Source of the DNA: Pseudomonas sp. HN11
Lineage (GTDB): Bacteria > Pseudomonadota > Gammaproteobacteria > Pseudomonadales > Pseudomonadaceae
Direction of reading: 5' to 3'
DNA: 64,000 nucleotides
Assembly (NCBI RefSeq): GCF_021390155.1
Contig: NZ_CP089985.1
Span: forward strand, 558,001 to 622,000
The notes beneath the pieces are model-generated. The model had not been told where the DNA came from. It did not search any database and was given only the letters and a program-made list of their open reading frames with translations. Position numbers and translations under genes: made by a program. Positions within the stretch are counted from its first letter, which is position 1; each line of letters begins with the position of its first letter. Shown here one piece after another: positions 40,186 to 48,551 of the stretch.

Positions 40186-41463
40186 ATGCAGACAAAATGT
40201 CTATGGGAACACCTGACCCCCAGCCGGCCGGACCGTGCCGCGCTCAAGGGCGAGGTCAAGGTGGATGTGTGCGTGATCGGCGCCGGGATTACGGGGCTGT
40301 CGGCGGCCATTCATTTGCTGGAACAAGGTAAAAGCGTCGCGGTGCTGGAGGCTCATCGTACCGGCCATGGTGGTTCTGGACGCAACGTGGGGTTGGTCAA
40401 CGCCGGCCTGTGGATCCCGCCGGACGAGATCGAAGCCGGTTTCGGCGAAGCGGTGGGCAGCCAGCTCAACCGCATGTTGGGCGCGGCGCCGTCGCTGGTG
40501 TTCAGCCTGATCGACAAATACAACATCGATTGTCAACTGCGCCGCGAGGGCACCTTGCACATGGCGCACAACGCCCGCGGCGAGGCGGATTTGCGCAGCC
40601 GTGAAGCACAATGGAAACGCCGTGGCGCACCGGTTGAGCTACTCACCGGCCAGGCCTGCGAGCAAGCCACGGGCACCAGGAAAATCGCCGCCGCCTTGCT
40701 GGACCGGCGCGCCGGCACGTTGAACCCGATGGCCTACACCAGTGGCTTGGCCAATGCCGCCGCGGGGCTGGGCGGGCAGTTATTCGATCACTCGCCGGTC
40801 ACTCAGCTTGAGCGCCAAGGTTCGCACTGGTCGGTGCAGACCGCCCAGGGTTCAGTGCAGGCTGCGCAGGTGGTGATCGCCTCCAACGCCTACACCGAGG
40901 GCGAATGGACCGCGCTGCGGCGCAATTTTTTCCCCGGTTATTACTACCAGGTTGCGTCGGCCCCGCTGACGGACGATGCTGCCAATCAGATTCTGCCCGG
41001 TGGCCAAGGCTCCTGGGACACACGCCAAGTGTTGAGCAGCATCCGCCGCGATGCCGATGGCCGTTTGTTGCTCGGCAGCCTGGGCAACGGCAACCAGAAA
41101 CCGGCCTGGTTCCTCAAGGCGTGGGCCGATCGGGTGCAGCAACATTACTTCCCGTACCTCAAATCGGTGCAGTGGGATTTCACCTGGACTGGCTGCATCG
41201 CCTTTACCCCGGACCACTTGATGCGGTTGTTCGAACCCGCCCCTGGCCTCGTGGCAGTTACGGGATACAACGGCCGTGGCGTGACCACCGGCAGCGTCGT
41301 CGGCAAGGCGTTCGCCGACTACTTATGTCACCAGAATCCCCAGGCTTTACCGATTCCTTTCGCCCCCATGCAACCGCTGGCCGGAGTCGCCCTGCGCAGC
41401 TGTCTTTATGAAGCTGGATTCTCGCTGTATCACGCGGGGCAATGCCTGAGGATCGTGATCTGA
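40186..41463 (+). CDS. amaA: FAD-dependent oxidoreductase, probable L-pipecolate oxidase AmaA
   Basis: D-amino-acid-oxidase-like (DAO) flavoprotein predicted to oxidise L-pipecolate to piperideine-6-carboxylate, the substrate of AmaB. The 425-residue protein has the dinucleotide-binding motif IGAGITGLSAAIHLLEQG (GxGxxG at 32-37) with Glu55 to bind ribose, and GRGVTTGSVVGKAFADYL near the C-terminus. ATG 40186 is preceded by CAGGAGCAGAT; the frame is open eight codons further. Substrate assignment rests on the amaB-LysR neighbourhood; related enzymes act on other amines. Confidence 0.85.
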   Translation: MQTKCLWEHLTPSRPDRAALKGEVKVDVCVIGAGITGLSAAIHLLEQGKSVAVLEAHRTGHGGSGRNVGLVNAGLWIPPDEIEAGFGEAVGSQLNRMLGAAPSLVFSLIDKYNIDCQLRREGTLHMAHNARGEADLRSREAQWKRRGAPVELLTGQACEQATGTRKIAAALLDRRAGTLNPMAYTSGLANAAAGLGGQLFDHSPVTQLERQGSHWSVQTAQGSVQAAQVVIASNAYTEGEWTALRRNFFPGYYYQVASAPLTDDAANQILPGGQGSWDTRQVLSSIRRDADGRLLLGSLGNGNQKPAWFLKAWADRVQQHYFPYLKSVQWDFTWTGCIAFTPDHLMRLFEPAPGLVAVTGYNGRGVTTGSVVGKAFADYLCHQNPQALPIPFAPMQPLAGVALRSCLYEAGFSLYHAGQCLRIVI

Positions 41464-41606
41464 TCAGCGAAATAGCGCTCAGAAGCCTGCATTTTCTTAG
41501 CAGGCTACTAATCTGTATTGGTGCAAGTCGTAGCAGTCACGCACTGTAAATGTGCAGTTCCGTTACGCCCTCTGTTACAGCGTCAGGATCTGTCGTTTAT
41601 TGGTTT

Positions 41607-41680
41607 GGTTGCAGGTGCGACCTGTCGTGGTTGTACTTTTCGGATTCTTTGGTTGCACCTTTAGAGGCTAGAGGGTTGCA
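41607..41680. promoter_or_regulatory. Three direct GGTTGCA repeats upstream of the braC promoter
   Basis: GGTTGCA occurs at 41607-41613, 41651-41657 and 41674-41680, about 105-170 bases before the predicted sigma-54 start site, the usual range for enhancer-binding activators. They may be half-sites; the activator is unknown. The rest of the 374-base gap 41464-41837 shows no convincing gene. Confidence 0.4.
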
Positions 41681-41751
41681 CGTGCTGGCGAATGGAGGCG
41701 AAACACCTGTAATAACAATGACACCGTGTCTTTTTGAAGAATAAAAACGTA

Positions 41752-41768
41752 ATGGCACGCGCCTTGCT
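41752..41768 (+). promoter_or_regulatory. Sigma-54 promoter of the branched-chain amino-acid transport operon
   Basis: TGGCACG-CGCC-TTGCT agrees with the consensus TGGCACG-N4-TTGCW at every fixed position. The GG (41754-41755) and GC (41766-41767) are 12 bases apart, as required. Predicted start near 41779, about 59 bases before the braC ATG. Confidence 0.85.
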
Positions 41769-41837
41769 CTGGGCTTTCGGTGAAAAGTTTGAACGCAAGT
41801 TGTCGTGCCAAAAATCAAAAATATCGGAGCACCACTC

Positions 41838-42974
41838 ATGTCCCAGACGTTTTACAAGAAAGGTTTTCTGGCCCTCGCCGTTGCAGCGGCACTGGGCATT
41901 TCTACGTTTGTTCACGCTGATGTGAAGATTGGCGTAGCGGGGCCCATGACCGGCGCCAACGCCGCTTTCGGTGAGCAGTACATGAAGGGTGCCCAGGCGG
42001 CAGCCGATGTGATCAATAAGGCTGGCGGCATCAACGGCGAAAAAATCGTGCTGGTGGCCGGCGACGATGCTTGCGAACCCAAACAAGCCGTGGCCGTGGC
42101 CAACCGCCTGGCTGACCAGGACAAAGTGATCGGCGTGGTCGGGCACTTCTGCTCGTCCAACACCATTCCGGCCTCTGAGGTGTATGACGAAGCCGGCATC
42201 ATTGCCATCACCCCAGGCTCCACCAACCCACAAGTGACCGAGCGTGGCCTGGGCGCGATGTTCCGCATGTGCGGCCGTGACGACCAGCAAGGCATCGTTG
42301 CCGGCGACTACATCGTCGACGTACTCAAGGGCAAGAAAGTCGCCGTCATCAATGACAAGGACACCTACGGCAAAGGCCTGGCTGATGCCACCGCTGCCCA
42401 GTTGACCAAGCGCGGCGTCAAGCCGGTGCTGGAAGAAGGCCTGACCCGTGGCGAGAAAGACTTCAGCGCCCTGGTCACCAAGATCCGCTCTACCGGTGCC
42501 GACGTCGTGTATTTCGGCGGCCTGCACCCGGAAGCCGGTCCTCTGGTTCGCCAGATCCGTGAAGCCGGTTTGAAAGACGTGAAATTCATGTCCGATGACG
42601 GTGTTGTGACCGATGAACTGGTTGCCACCGCTGGCGGCAAACAATACGTCGATGGCGTGTACATGACCTTCGGCGCCGACCCGCGCCTGCTGCCAGACAG
42701 CAAGGCCGTGGTGGAAGAGTTCCGCAAAAACGGCACTGAGCCGGAAGGCTATACCCTGTACGCCTACGCCTCGGTCCAGGCCCTGGCCGCCGGCTTCAAT
42801 GGCGCCAAGTCCAACAAGGGCGAAGACGCCGCCAAGTGGCTCAAGGCTCATCCGGTAAAAACCGTCATGGGCGAAAAAGCCTGGGATTCGAAGGGCGACC
42901 TGAAAATCTCCGACTACGTGGTTTACCAGTGGGACAAAGACGGCAAATACCACCAGTTGGAAAAACAGAAGTAA
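41838..42974 (+). CDS. braC: Branched-chain amino-acid ABC transporter, substrate-binding protein
   Basis: Periplasmic binding protein (Leu/Ile/Val family) that feeds BraDEFG. The 378-residue precursor has a signal peptide (KKGFLALAVAAALGISTFVHA) before DVKIGVAGPMTGANAAFGEQ, and the family segment IVGVVGHFCSSNTIPASE in similar form (IGVVGHFCSSNTIPASEVYD). ATG 41838 follows GGAGCACCACTC. A strong hairpin follows the stop, typical for high expression of the binding protein relative to the membrane genes. Confidence 0.94.
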   Translation: MSQTFYKKGFLALAVAAALGISTFVHADVKIGVAGPMTGANAAFGEQYMKGAQAAADVINKAGGINGEKIVLVAGDDACEPKQAVAVANRLADQDKVIGVVGHFCSSNTIPASEVYDEAGIIAITPGSTNPQVTERGLGAMFRMCGRDDQQGIVAGDYIVDVLKGKKVAVINDKDTYGKGLADATAAQLTKRGVKPVLEEGLTRGEKDFSALVTKIRSTGADVVYFGGLHPEAGPLVRQIREAGLKDVKFMSDDGVVTDELVATAGGKQYVDGVYMTFGADPRLLPDSKAVVEEFRKNGTEPEGYTLYAYASVQALAAGFNGAKSNKGEDAAKWLKAHPVKTVMGEKAWDSKGDLKISDYVVYQWDKDGKYHQLEKQK

Positions 42975-42980
42975 TCCTTA

Positions 42981-43009
42981 ACACCGCATTCCCCATGTGG
43001 GAGCGGTGT
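42981..43009 (+). other. Intercistronic stem-loop between braC and braD
   Basis: ACACCGC pairs with GCGGTGT and the inner TTCCC pairs with GGGAG, around a short loop. No T-run follows, so it is more likely an mRNA stabiliser or partial attenuator than a full terminator, explaining excess binding protein. Confidence 0.65.
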
Positions 43010-43088
43010 CGTGATCGAGATCTGTCTTTTCCTCCAGAAGCGCCGCACACCCACCGGTGTGCAGGTGCTCACCGCGTGAGATTGCGTT

Positions 43089-44003
43089 ATGGATGGTATT
43101 TTCCTGCAGCAACTGGTCAACGGCCTGACCCTCGGGTCGGTCTATGGCCTGATCGCCATCGGCTACACAATGGTCTATGGCATCATTGGCATGATCAACT
43201 TCGCCCACGGCGAGGTTTATATGATTTCCGCTTACCTCGCGGCGATCAGTCTGGCACTGCTGGCTTACTTCGGCATCGAATCCTTCCCGCTGCTCATTCT
43301 CGGCACCTTGATCTTCACCGTGGTCGTCACCGGCGTGTACGGTTGGGTCATCGAGCGTGTCGCCTACAAACCGCTGCGCAACTCCACGCGACTGGCACCG
43401 CTGATCAGCGCCATCGGTATCTCGCTGATCCTGCAGAACTACGCGCAAATCGCCCAGGGTGCCAAGCAACAAGGCATTCCCACCCTGCTGGCCGGGGCGT
43501 GGCGTGTCGACATCGGCAGCGGCTTCGTTCAGTTGACGTACACCAAAGTCTTCATTCTGGTCGCCGCTTTCGCCGGCATGGCGTTGCTCACTTACGTCAT
43601 CAAATACACCAAGCTCGGCCGCATGTGCCGCGCGACCCAGCAAGACCGCAAGATGGCGTCGATCCTCGGCATCAACACCGACCGGGTGATCTCCTACGTA
43701 TTCGTCATCGGCGCCGCCATGGCTGCACTGGCCGGCGTGCTCATCACCCTCAACTACGGCACTTTCGACTTCTATGCCGGCTTCATCATCGGCATCAAGG
43801 CGTTTACCGCAGCGGTGCTCGGCGGCATCGGCTCCCTGCCTGGAGCGATGCTGGGTGGGATCATTCTCGGTATCTCCGAGTCGCTGTTCTCAGGGTTGAT
43901 CAACTCTGATTACAAAGACGTGTTCAGTTTCTCCCTGCTGGTGGTGATTCTGATTTTCCGTCCCCAGGGCCTGCTTGGTCGCCCACTCGTGGCGAAGGTG
44001 TAA
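43089..44003 (+). CDS. braD: Branched-chain amino-acid ABC transporter permease LivH/BraD
   Basis: 304-residue inner-membrane permease with about eight membrane segments, starting MDGIFLQQLVNGLTLGSVYGL, which is the family start. Contains INFAHGEVYMISAYLA and the EAA-like region GRMCRATQQDRKMASILGIN. It precedes braE by two bases. Confidence 0.95.
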   Translation: MDGIFLQQLVNGLTLGSVYGLIAIGYTMVYGIIGMINFAHGEVYMISAYLAAISLALLAYFGIESFPLLILGTLIFTVVVTGVYGWVIERVAYKPLRNSTRLAPLISAIGISLILQNYAQIAQGAKQQGIPTLLAGAWRVDIGSGFVQLTYTKVFILVAAFAGMALLTYVIKYTKLGRMCRATQQDRKMASILGINTDRVISYVFVIGAAMAALAGVLITLNYGTFDFYAGFIIGIKAFTAAVLGGIGSLPGAMLGGIILGISESLFSGLINSDYKDVFSFSLLVVILIFRPQGLLGRPLVAKV

Positions 44004-44005
44004 AC

Positions 44006-45283
44006 ATGTCTGCTGCCAAACCTATCGATATCAAGAAAAGTGTGGTCGATACAGTCCTCGCCGGGCTGATTTCCCTGGTCGTGTTCGGCCCCATCGTCGG
44101 CGTGGTCCTCGACGGCTACAGCTTCAACCTGGAACCGGCCCGCGTGGGCCTGCTGGTGGCCATCGTGATGGTCGGCCGCTTTGCCATCAGCCTGTTCCTG
44201 CAAACCCCCAGGGGCCTGAAGATTCTGCAGGGCTTCGAGAGCAGTGGCTCTGGCGTGCATGTACTGGCGCCGGACTACAAGTCGCGGCTGCGCTGGATCA
44301 TCCCGGCACTGATCGTGATCGCCATCGTGTTTCCGATTTTCGCCAACAAATACCTGCTCACCGTGGTGATACTCGGCCTGATCTATGTATTGCTCGGCCT
44401 GGGCCTCAATATCGTGGTCGGCCTGGCGGGGCTGCTCGACCTGGGTTACGTGGCGTTCTACGCCATTGGCGCCTACGGCCTGGCATTGGGTTATCAATAC
44501 CTCGGCCTGGGTTTCTGGACGGTGCTGCCACTGGCGGCCATCGCGGCGGCGCTGGCGGGGTGCATACTCGGGTTCCCAGTGTTGCGAATGCATGGCGACT
44601 ATTTGGCCATCGTGACCCTGGGCTTTGGTGAAATCATCCGTCTGGTGCTCAATAACTGGCTGTCATTTACCGGCGGTCCAAACGGCATGCCGGTGCCATC
44701 GCCGACCTTCCTCGGCCTTGAGTTCGGCAAGCGTGCGAAGGATGGCGGGATTCCCTTCCATGAATTCTTCGGCATCGACTACAACCCCAATATCAAATTC
44801 CTGTTCATCTACATCGTGCTGTTCCTGGTGGTGCTGGCCGTGCTGTACATCAAGCATCGTCTGACCCGCATGCCGGTCGGCCGTGCCTGGGAAGCCCTGC
44901 GCGAAGATGAAATCGCCTGCCGTTCCATGGGCCTGAACCACGTGCTGGTCAAGCTCTCGGCATTCACCATCGGGGCATCGACTGCCGGCTTGGCCGGGGT
45001 GTTCTTTGCCAGTTATCAGGGCTTCGTCAACCCGTCGTCGTTCACCTTCTTCGAGTCGGCGCTGATCCTGGCCATCGTGGTACTGGGCGGCATGGGCTCG
45101 ACGGTAGGTGTGGTAATTGCGGCATTCGTATTGACCGTTGCGCCTGAACTGCTGCGCAGCTTCTCCGAATACCGCGTGCTGCTGTTTGGTGTGTTGATGG
45201 TGGTGATGATGATCTGGCGACCGCGCGGCTTGATCCGGATCAGCCGCACCGGCGTGACGCCACGCAAGGGGGTAGCGCCATGA
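44006..45283 (+). CDS. braE: Branched-chain amino-acid ABC transporter permease LivM/BraE
   Basis: 425-residue inner-membrane permease with an N-terminal extension, GLGLNIVVGLAGLLDLGYVAFYAIGAY as family core, and the EAA-like loop GRAWEALREDEIACRSMGLN. It overlaps braF by four bases (ATGA). Confidence 0.95.
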   Translation: MSAAKPIDIKKSVVDTVLAGLISLVVFGPIVGVVLDGYSFNLEPARVGLLVAIVMVGRFAISLFLQTPRGLKILQGFESSGSGVHVLAPDYKSRLRWIIPALIVIAIVFPIFANKYLLTVVILGLIYVLLGLGLNIVVGLAGLLDLGYVAFYAIGAYGLALGYQYLGLGFWTVLPLAAIAAALAGCILGFPVLRMHGDYLAIVTLGFGEIIRLVLNNWLSFTGGPNGMPVPSPTFLGLEFGKRAKDGGIPFHEFFGIDYNPNIKFLFIYIVLFLVVLAVLYIKHRLTRMPVGRAWEALREDEIACRSMGLNHVLVKLSAFTIGASTAGLAGVFFASYQGFVNPSSFTFFESALILAIVVLGGMGSTVGVVIAAFVLTVAPELLRSFSEYRVLLFGVLMVVMMIWRPRGLIRISRTGVTPRKGVAP

Positions 45284-46155
45284 GCAAGGAAGTCGTGCTC
45301 TCCGTGGAACATTTGATGATGCACTTTGGTGGCATCAAGGCCTTGAGCGATGTGAGCCTCAAGGTCGAACGCAACTCGATCTTCGCGCTGATCGGCCCCA
45401 ACGGCGCCGGCAAGACCACGGTGTTCAACTGCCTCACCGGCTTCTACAAAGCCAGCGGCGGCAAGATCCAGCTCAACATTCGCGGCAAACAAACAGACGT
45501 AATCCAGCTGCTCGGCGAACGTTTCCAGCCCACCGACTTCGTGTCGCCCAAAAGCTTCTTCAGCCGGGTGTTCTACAAGATGTTCGGCGGCACCCACTTG
45601 GTGAACCGCGCTGGCTTGGCGCGGACCTTCCAGAACATTCGCCTGTTCAAGGAAATGTCGGTGGTGGAAAACCTGCTGGTGGCCCAGCACATGTGGGTCA
45701 ACCGCAACATGCTCGCGGGCATCCTCAATACCAAGGCCTACCGCAAGGCTGAAAGCGACGCCCTCGACCACGCCTTCTACTGGCTGGAAGTGGTGGACCT
45801 GGTGGACTGCGCCAACCGCCTGGCCGGTGAACTCTCCTACGGCCAGCAGCGCCGTCTGGAAATCGCCCGTGCCATGTGCACCCGGCCGCAGATCATCTGC
45901 CTGGACGAACCCGCAGCGGGCCTCAATCCCCAGGAAACCGAAGCCCTCAGCGCGATGATTCGCCTGCTGCGCGACGAACACGACCTGACGGTGGTGCTGA
46001 TCGAACACGACATGGGCATGGTGATGAGTATTTCCGACCACATCGTGGTGCTTGACCATGGCAACGTGATCGCCGAGGGCGGGCCAGACGCGATCCGCAA
46101 CGACCCAAAAGTGATTGCCGCCTACCTGGGCGCCGATGAAGAGGAGTTGGTATGA
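45280..46155 (+). CDS. braF: Branched-chain amino-acid ABC transporter ATPase LivG/BraF
   Basis: 291-residue ATP-binding subunit with Walker A GPNGAGKTT (about 38-46), signature LSYGQQRRLEIARAM, Walker B IICLDEPAAGLNP and switch His in IEHDMGMV. It overlaps both neighbours by four bases, so the whole set is translationally coupled. Confidence 0.96.
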   Translation: MSKEVVLSVEHLMMHFGGIKALSDVSLKVERNSIFALIGPNGAGKTTVFNCLTGFYKASGGKIQLNIRGKQTDVIQLLGERFQPTDFVSPKSFFSRVFYKMFGGTHLVNRAGLARTFQNIRLFKEMSVVENLLVAQHMWVNRNMLAGILNTKAYRKAESDALDHAFYWLEVVDLVDCANRLAGELSYGQQRRLEIARAMCTRPQIICLDEPAAGLNPQETEALSAMIRLLRDEHDLTVVLIEHDMGMVMSISDHIVVLDHGNVIAEGGPDAIRNDPKVIAAYLGADEEELV

Positions 46156-46868
46156 GTGCACCTATCCTCGAAATGAAGGACCTGGACGTGTATTACGGTC
46201 CGATTCAGGCCCTGAAAAAAGTCTCGCTGCACATCAACGAAGGCGAAACCGTCAGCCTGATCGGCTCCAATGGCGCGGGTAAATCCACGCTGCTGATGTC
46301 GATCTTCGGCCAGCCTCGGGCGGAGTCGGGGCAGATCCTCTATAACGGCGTCGACATTACCCACAAGTCTTCGCACTACATCGCATCCAACGGTATTGCG
46401 CAGTCGCCGGAAGGGCGCCGGGTGTTCCCCGACATGACCGTCGAGGAAAACTTGCTGATGGGCACCATCCCCATTGGCGACAAGTATGCCTTTGATGACA
46501 TGCAGCGCATGTTCGAGCTGTTTCCACGGCTCAAGGAGCGACGTAACCAGCGCGCCATGACCATGTCCGGCGGCGAGCAGCAAATGCTCGCCATCGCCCG
46601 CGCTTTGATGAGCCGCCCCAAGCTGTTGCTGCTGGACGAGCCAAGCCTGGGCCTGGCGCCGATTGTGGTGAAGCAGATCTTCTCGACCCTGCGCGAGCTG
46701 GCCTCAACCGGCATGACCATTTTCCTGGTGGAGCAGAACGCCAACCATGCGCTGCGCCTGTCGGACCGCGCGTATGTGATGGTCAATGGCGAGATTCGCC
46801 TGACGGGCACCGGTAAGGAATTGCTGGTGAATGAGGAAGTGCGCAACGCCTATCTGGGCGGGCATTAA
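46152..46868 (+). CDS. braG: Branched-chain amino-acid ABC transporter ATPase LivF/BraG
   Basis: 238-residue ATP-binding subunit: Walker A GSNGAGKST, signature MSGGEQQMLAIARALMS, Walker B LLLLDEPSLGLAP, and VEQNANHALRLSDRAYVM. Last gene of the bra operon; a hairpin lies 25 bases after the stop. Confidence 0.96.
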   Translation: MSAPILEMKDLDVYYGPIQALKKVSLHINEGETVSLIGSNGAGKSTLLMSIFGQPRAESGQILYNGVDITHKSSHYIASNGIAQSPEGRRVFPDMTVEENLLMGTIPIGDKYAFDDMQRMFELFPRLKERRNQRAMTMSGGEQQMLAIARALMSRPKLLLLDEPSLGLAPIVVKQIFSTLRELASTGMTIFLVEQNANHALRLSDRAYVMVNGEIRLTGTGKELLVNEEVRNAYLGGH

Positions 46869-46892
46869 CGAATAGATGTTTCGGCATGACCC

Positions 46893-46914
46893 TGTGGGAG
46901 CTTCGGCTCCCACA
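46893..46914 (+). terminator. Hairpin terminator after the bra operon
   Basis: TGTGGGAGC, TTCG tetraloop, GCTCCCACA: a 9-bp stem followed by TTCATTTT. The GTGGGAGC core also resembles a REP half-element. Confidence 0.7.
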
Positions 46915-46950
46915 TTCATTTTGAGGCTATCAACAGGCCAGTCTGGAAAT

Positions 46951-47427
46951 TGTGGAAAACAAATCCAGCCTCCCTCCAAAGCGCGACATATAGCCGCCGC
47001 AAATCCCTGTTTTGTCACAGTTTTGACTTGTCCCCATCCGCTGTGGAACCGGCTGTGGGTAACGTGGGAGTAGCTGCCTGAAAGCCAATAACTGCGTGGC
47101 TTGTAGCGTGATGGTTGTTTTTTGATCAGCTGGTTTTTGGCAACCAGTCGAGGCCTTTGTCAACCTGTTTATAGACACAGGTATATGACCGGAATATGTC
47201 TCGCCGACCTGTGGATAAGTCTGTGACTAAACTCTGGAAAGACCGCCGCAGGGGCCGGAATAACTGGCCTGGAGCCATCGTTCTTATTTTTCAAGCGGGG
47301 AAAGGCCTACATACGCCCCGGCCAAGGTCAAGCAAAAAACTTTGTAAAACCGCCTGGAGCCCATGTGAATAGCGGCCTGAAGCATTTTGTACTTGCCCCC
47401 AAAGACTGTGGGCGCAGTTGTGGATAA
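46951..47427. other. Gene-free region with DnaA-box-like sites
   Basis: The 721 bases between braG and the SDR gene (46869-47589) hold no supportable gene. Within them, TGTGGATAA (complement of the DnaA box TTATCCACA) occurs exactly at 47210-47218 and 47419-47427, and with one change as TGTGGGTAA at 47054-47062 and TGTGGAAAA at 46951-46959, all in the same orientation. Base composition is lower in GC than the flanking genes. It is not near dnaA, so it is not the usual oriC; a DnaA-titrating or regulatory role is possible. Confidence 0.45.
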
Positions 47428-47589
47428 CCTGCGCGCACATAGCTGCAAGCCAAGGTTTGTATGGCTTTGAGAGAGTTGATTAAAAAGTGATCAGGTATGT
47501 ATCAAGTTGTGTGCTTAGCGGTTGCCGCAAACGCGGCGTAAGGGCATTCTGCTGGCTGATTTTTTCCCGATGCCCGCAAGGAGAACACC

Positions 47590-48354
47590 ATGTCCGACAC
47601 GCTGTTTATTACTGGCGCAACCTCAGGTTTCGGCGAAGCCTGCGCCCGTCGTTTTGCCGAAGCCGGCTGGAAACTGGTGCTCACCGGCCGTCGCGCCGAC
47701 CGCCTGAATGCGCTGGTCGAAGAGCTTTCCAAGCAAACCGAAGTGCATGGCCTGGTGGTGGACGTGCGGGATCGCAAAGGCATGGAAGACGCCATCGCCA
47801 ACCTGCCGCCGTCGTTCGCCAAGCTGCGCGGGCTGATCAACAATGCCGGCCTGGCGGTGGGCACCGACCCTGCGCCCAAATGCAGCCTCGACGATTGGGA
47901 AACCATGGTCGACACCAACATCAAGGGCCTGCTGACCACCACCAACCTGCTGCTGCCACGCCTGATCGCTCATGGTCGCGGCGCGGGCATCATCAACCTG
48001 GGTTCCATTGCCGGTAACTACCCGTATCCGGGCAGCCACGTGTATGGCGGTTCCAAGGCGTTCGTGAAGCAGTTCTCGCTGAACCTGCGTTGCGACCTGC
48101 AAGGCACCGGCGTGCGCGTGACCAACATCGAGCCAGGCCTGTGCGAGAGCGAGTTCTCGCTGGTACGGTTCGGCGGTGACCAAGCGCGGTATGACGCGAC
48201 CTATGCGGGGGCCGAGCCGATCCAGCCGCAGGATATTGCTGACACGATTTTCTGGGTGATGAACACGCCGGCGCATGTGAATATCAACCGGTTGGAGCTG
48301 ATGCCAGTGAGCCAGACCTGGGCCGGGTTTGCGATTGAGCGCAGCGCCAAGTAA
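47590..48354 (+). CDS. Short-chain dehydrogenase/reductase (YdfG-like)
   Basis: 254-residue NAD(P)-dependent SDR. TGATSGFG (8-15) is the cofactor motif, NNAG is present, and the catalytic set is Ser in LGSIAGNYPY and Tyr-x3-Lys in YGGSK. GRRADRL after strand 2 suggests preference for NADP. The pattern resembles E. coli YdfG (serine/3-hydroxy acid dehydrogenase), which I take as the best guess. AAGGAG precedes the ATG. Confidence 0.9.
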   Translation: MSDTLFITGATSGFGEACARRFAEAGWKLVLTGRRADRLNALVEELSKQTEVHGLVVDVRDRKGMEDAIANLPPSFAKLRGLINNAGLAVGTDPAPKCSLDDWETMVDTNIKGLLTTTNLLLPRLIAHGRGAGIINLGSIAGNYPYPGSHVYGGSKAFVKQFSLNLRCDLQGTGVRVTNIEPGLCESEFSLVRFGGDQARYDATYAGAEPIQPQDIADTIFWVMNTPAHVNINRLELMPVSQTWAGFAIERSAK

Positions 48355-48369
48355 GGCTCTAGACCGCGT

Positions 48370-48462
48370 CGCCTGCTTCGCGAGCAAGCCCGCTCCCACA
48401 TTCGACCGCATTCATATGTTGGAACTCGGTCAAGTGTGGGAGCGGGCTTGCTCGCGATGGCG
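48370..48462. repeat. REPIN
   Basis: GCTTCGCGAGCAAGCCCGCT...CCCACATTCGACCG and inverted CGGTCAAGTGTGGGAGCGGG...CTTGCTCGCGATGGCG. It lies between the SDR gene and the CDF transporter gene. Confidence 0.93.
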
Positions 48463-48551
48463 TCAGATCGGCCAAAACAAGTCATAAGGTACACTCCCTT
48501 CTTGAAAACCCCTCCGCACTGTGCGGATTTAAGGTTTTGACGGGAGGAAAT

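Noticed and set aside
41550-41744. 64-codon frame upstream of braC as a possible leader peptide
   Set aside because: No ribosome-binding site; it ends before the sigma-54 promoter and so would not be on the braC transcript; no attenuator-like hairpins.
46951-47427. Chromosome or plasmid replication origin
   Set aside because: DnaA-like boxes are present but no dnaA, dnaN, rpmH or rep gene, no AT-rich 13-mer array and no iterons are seen.
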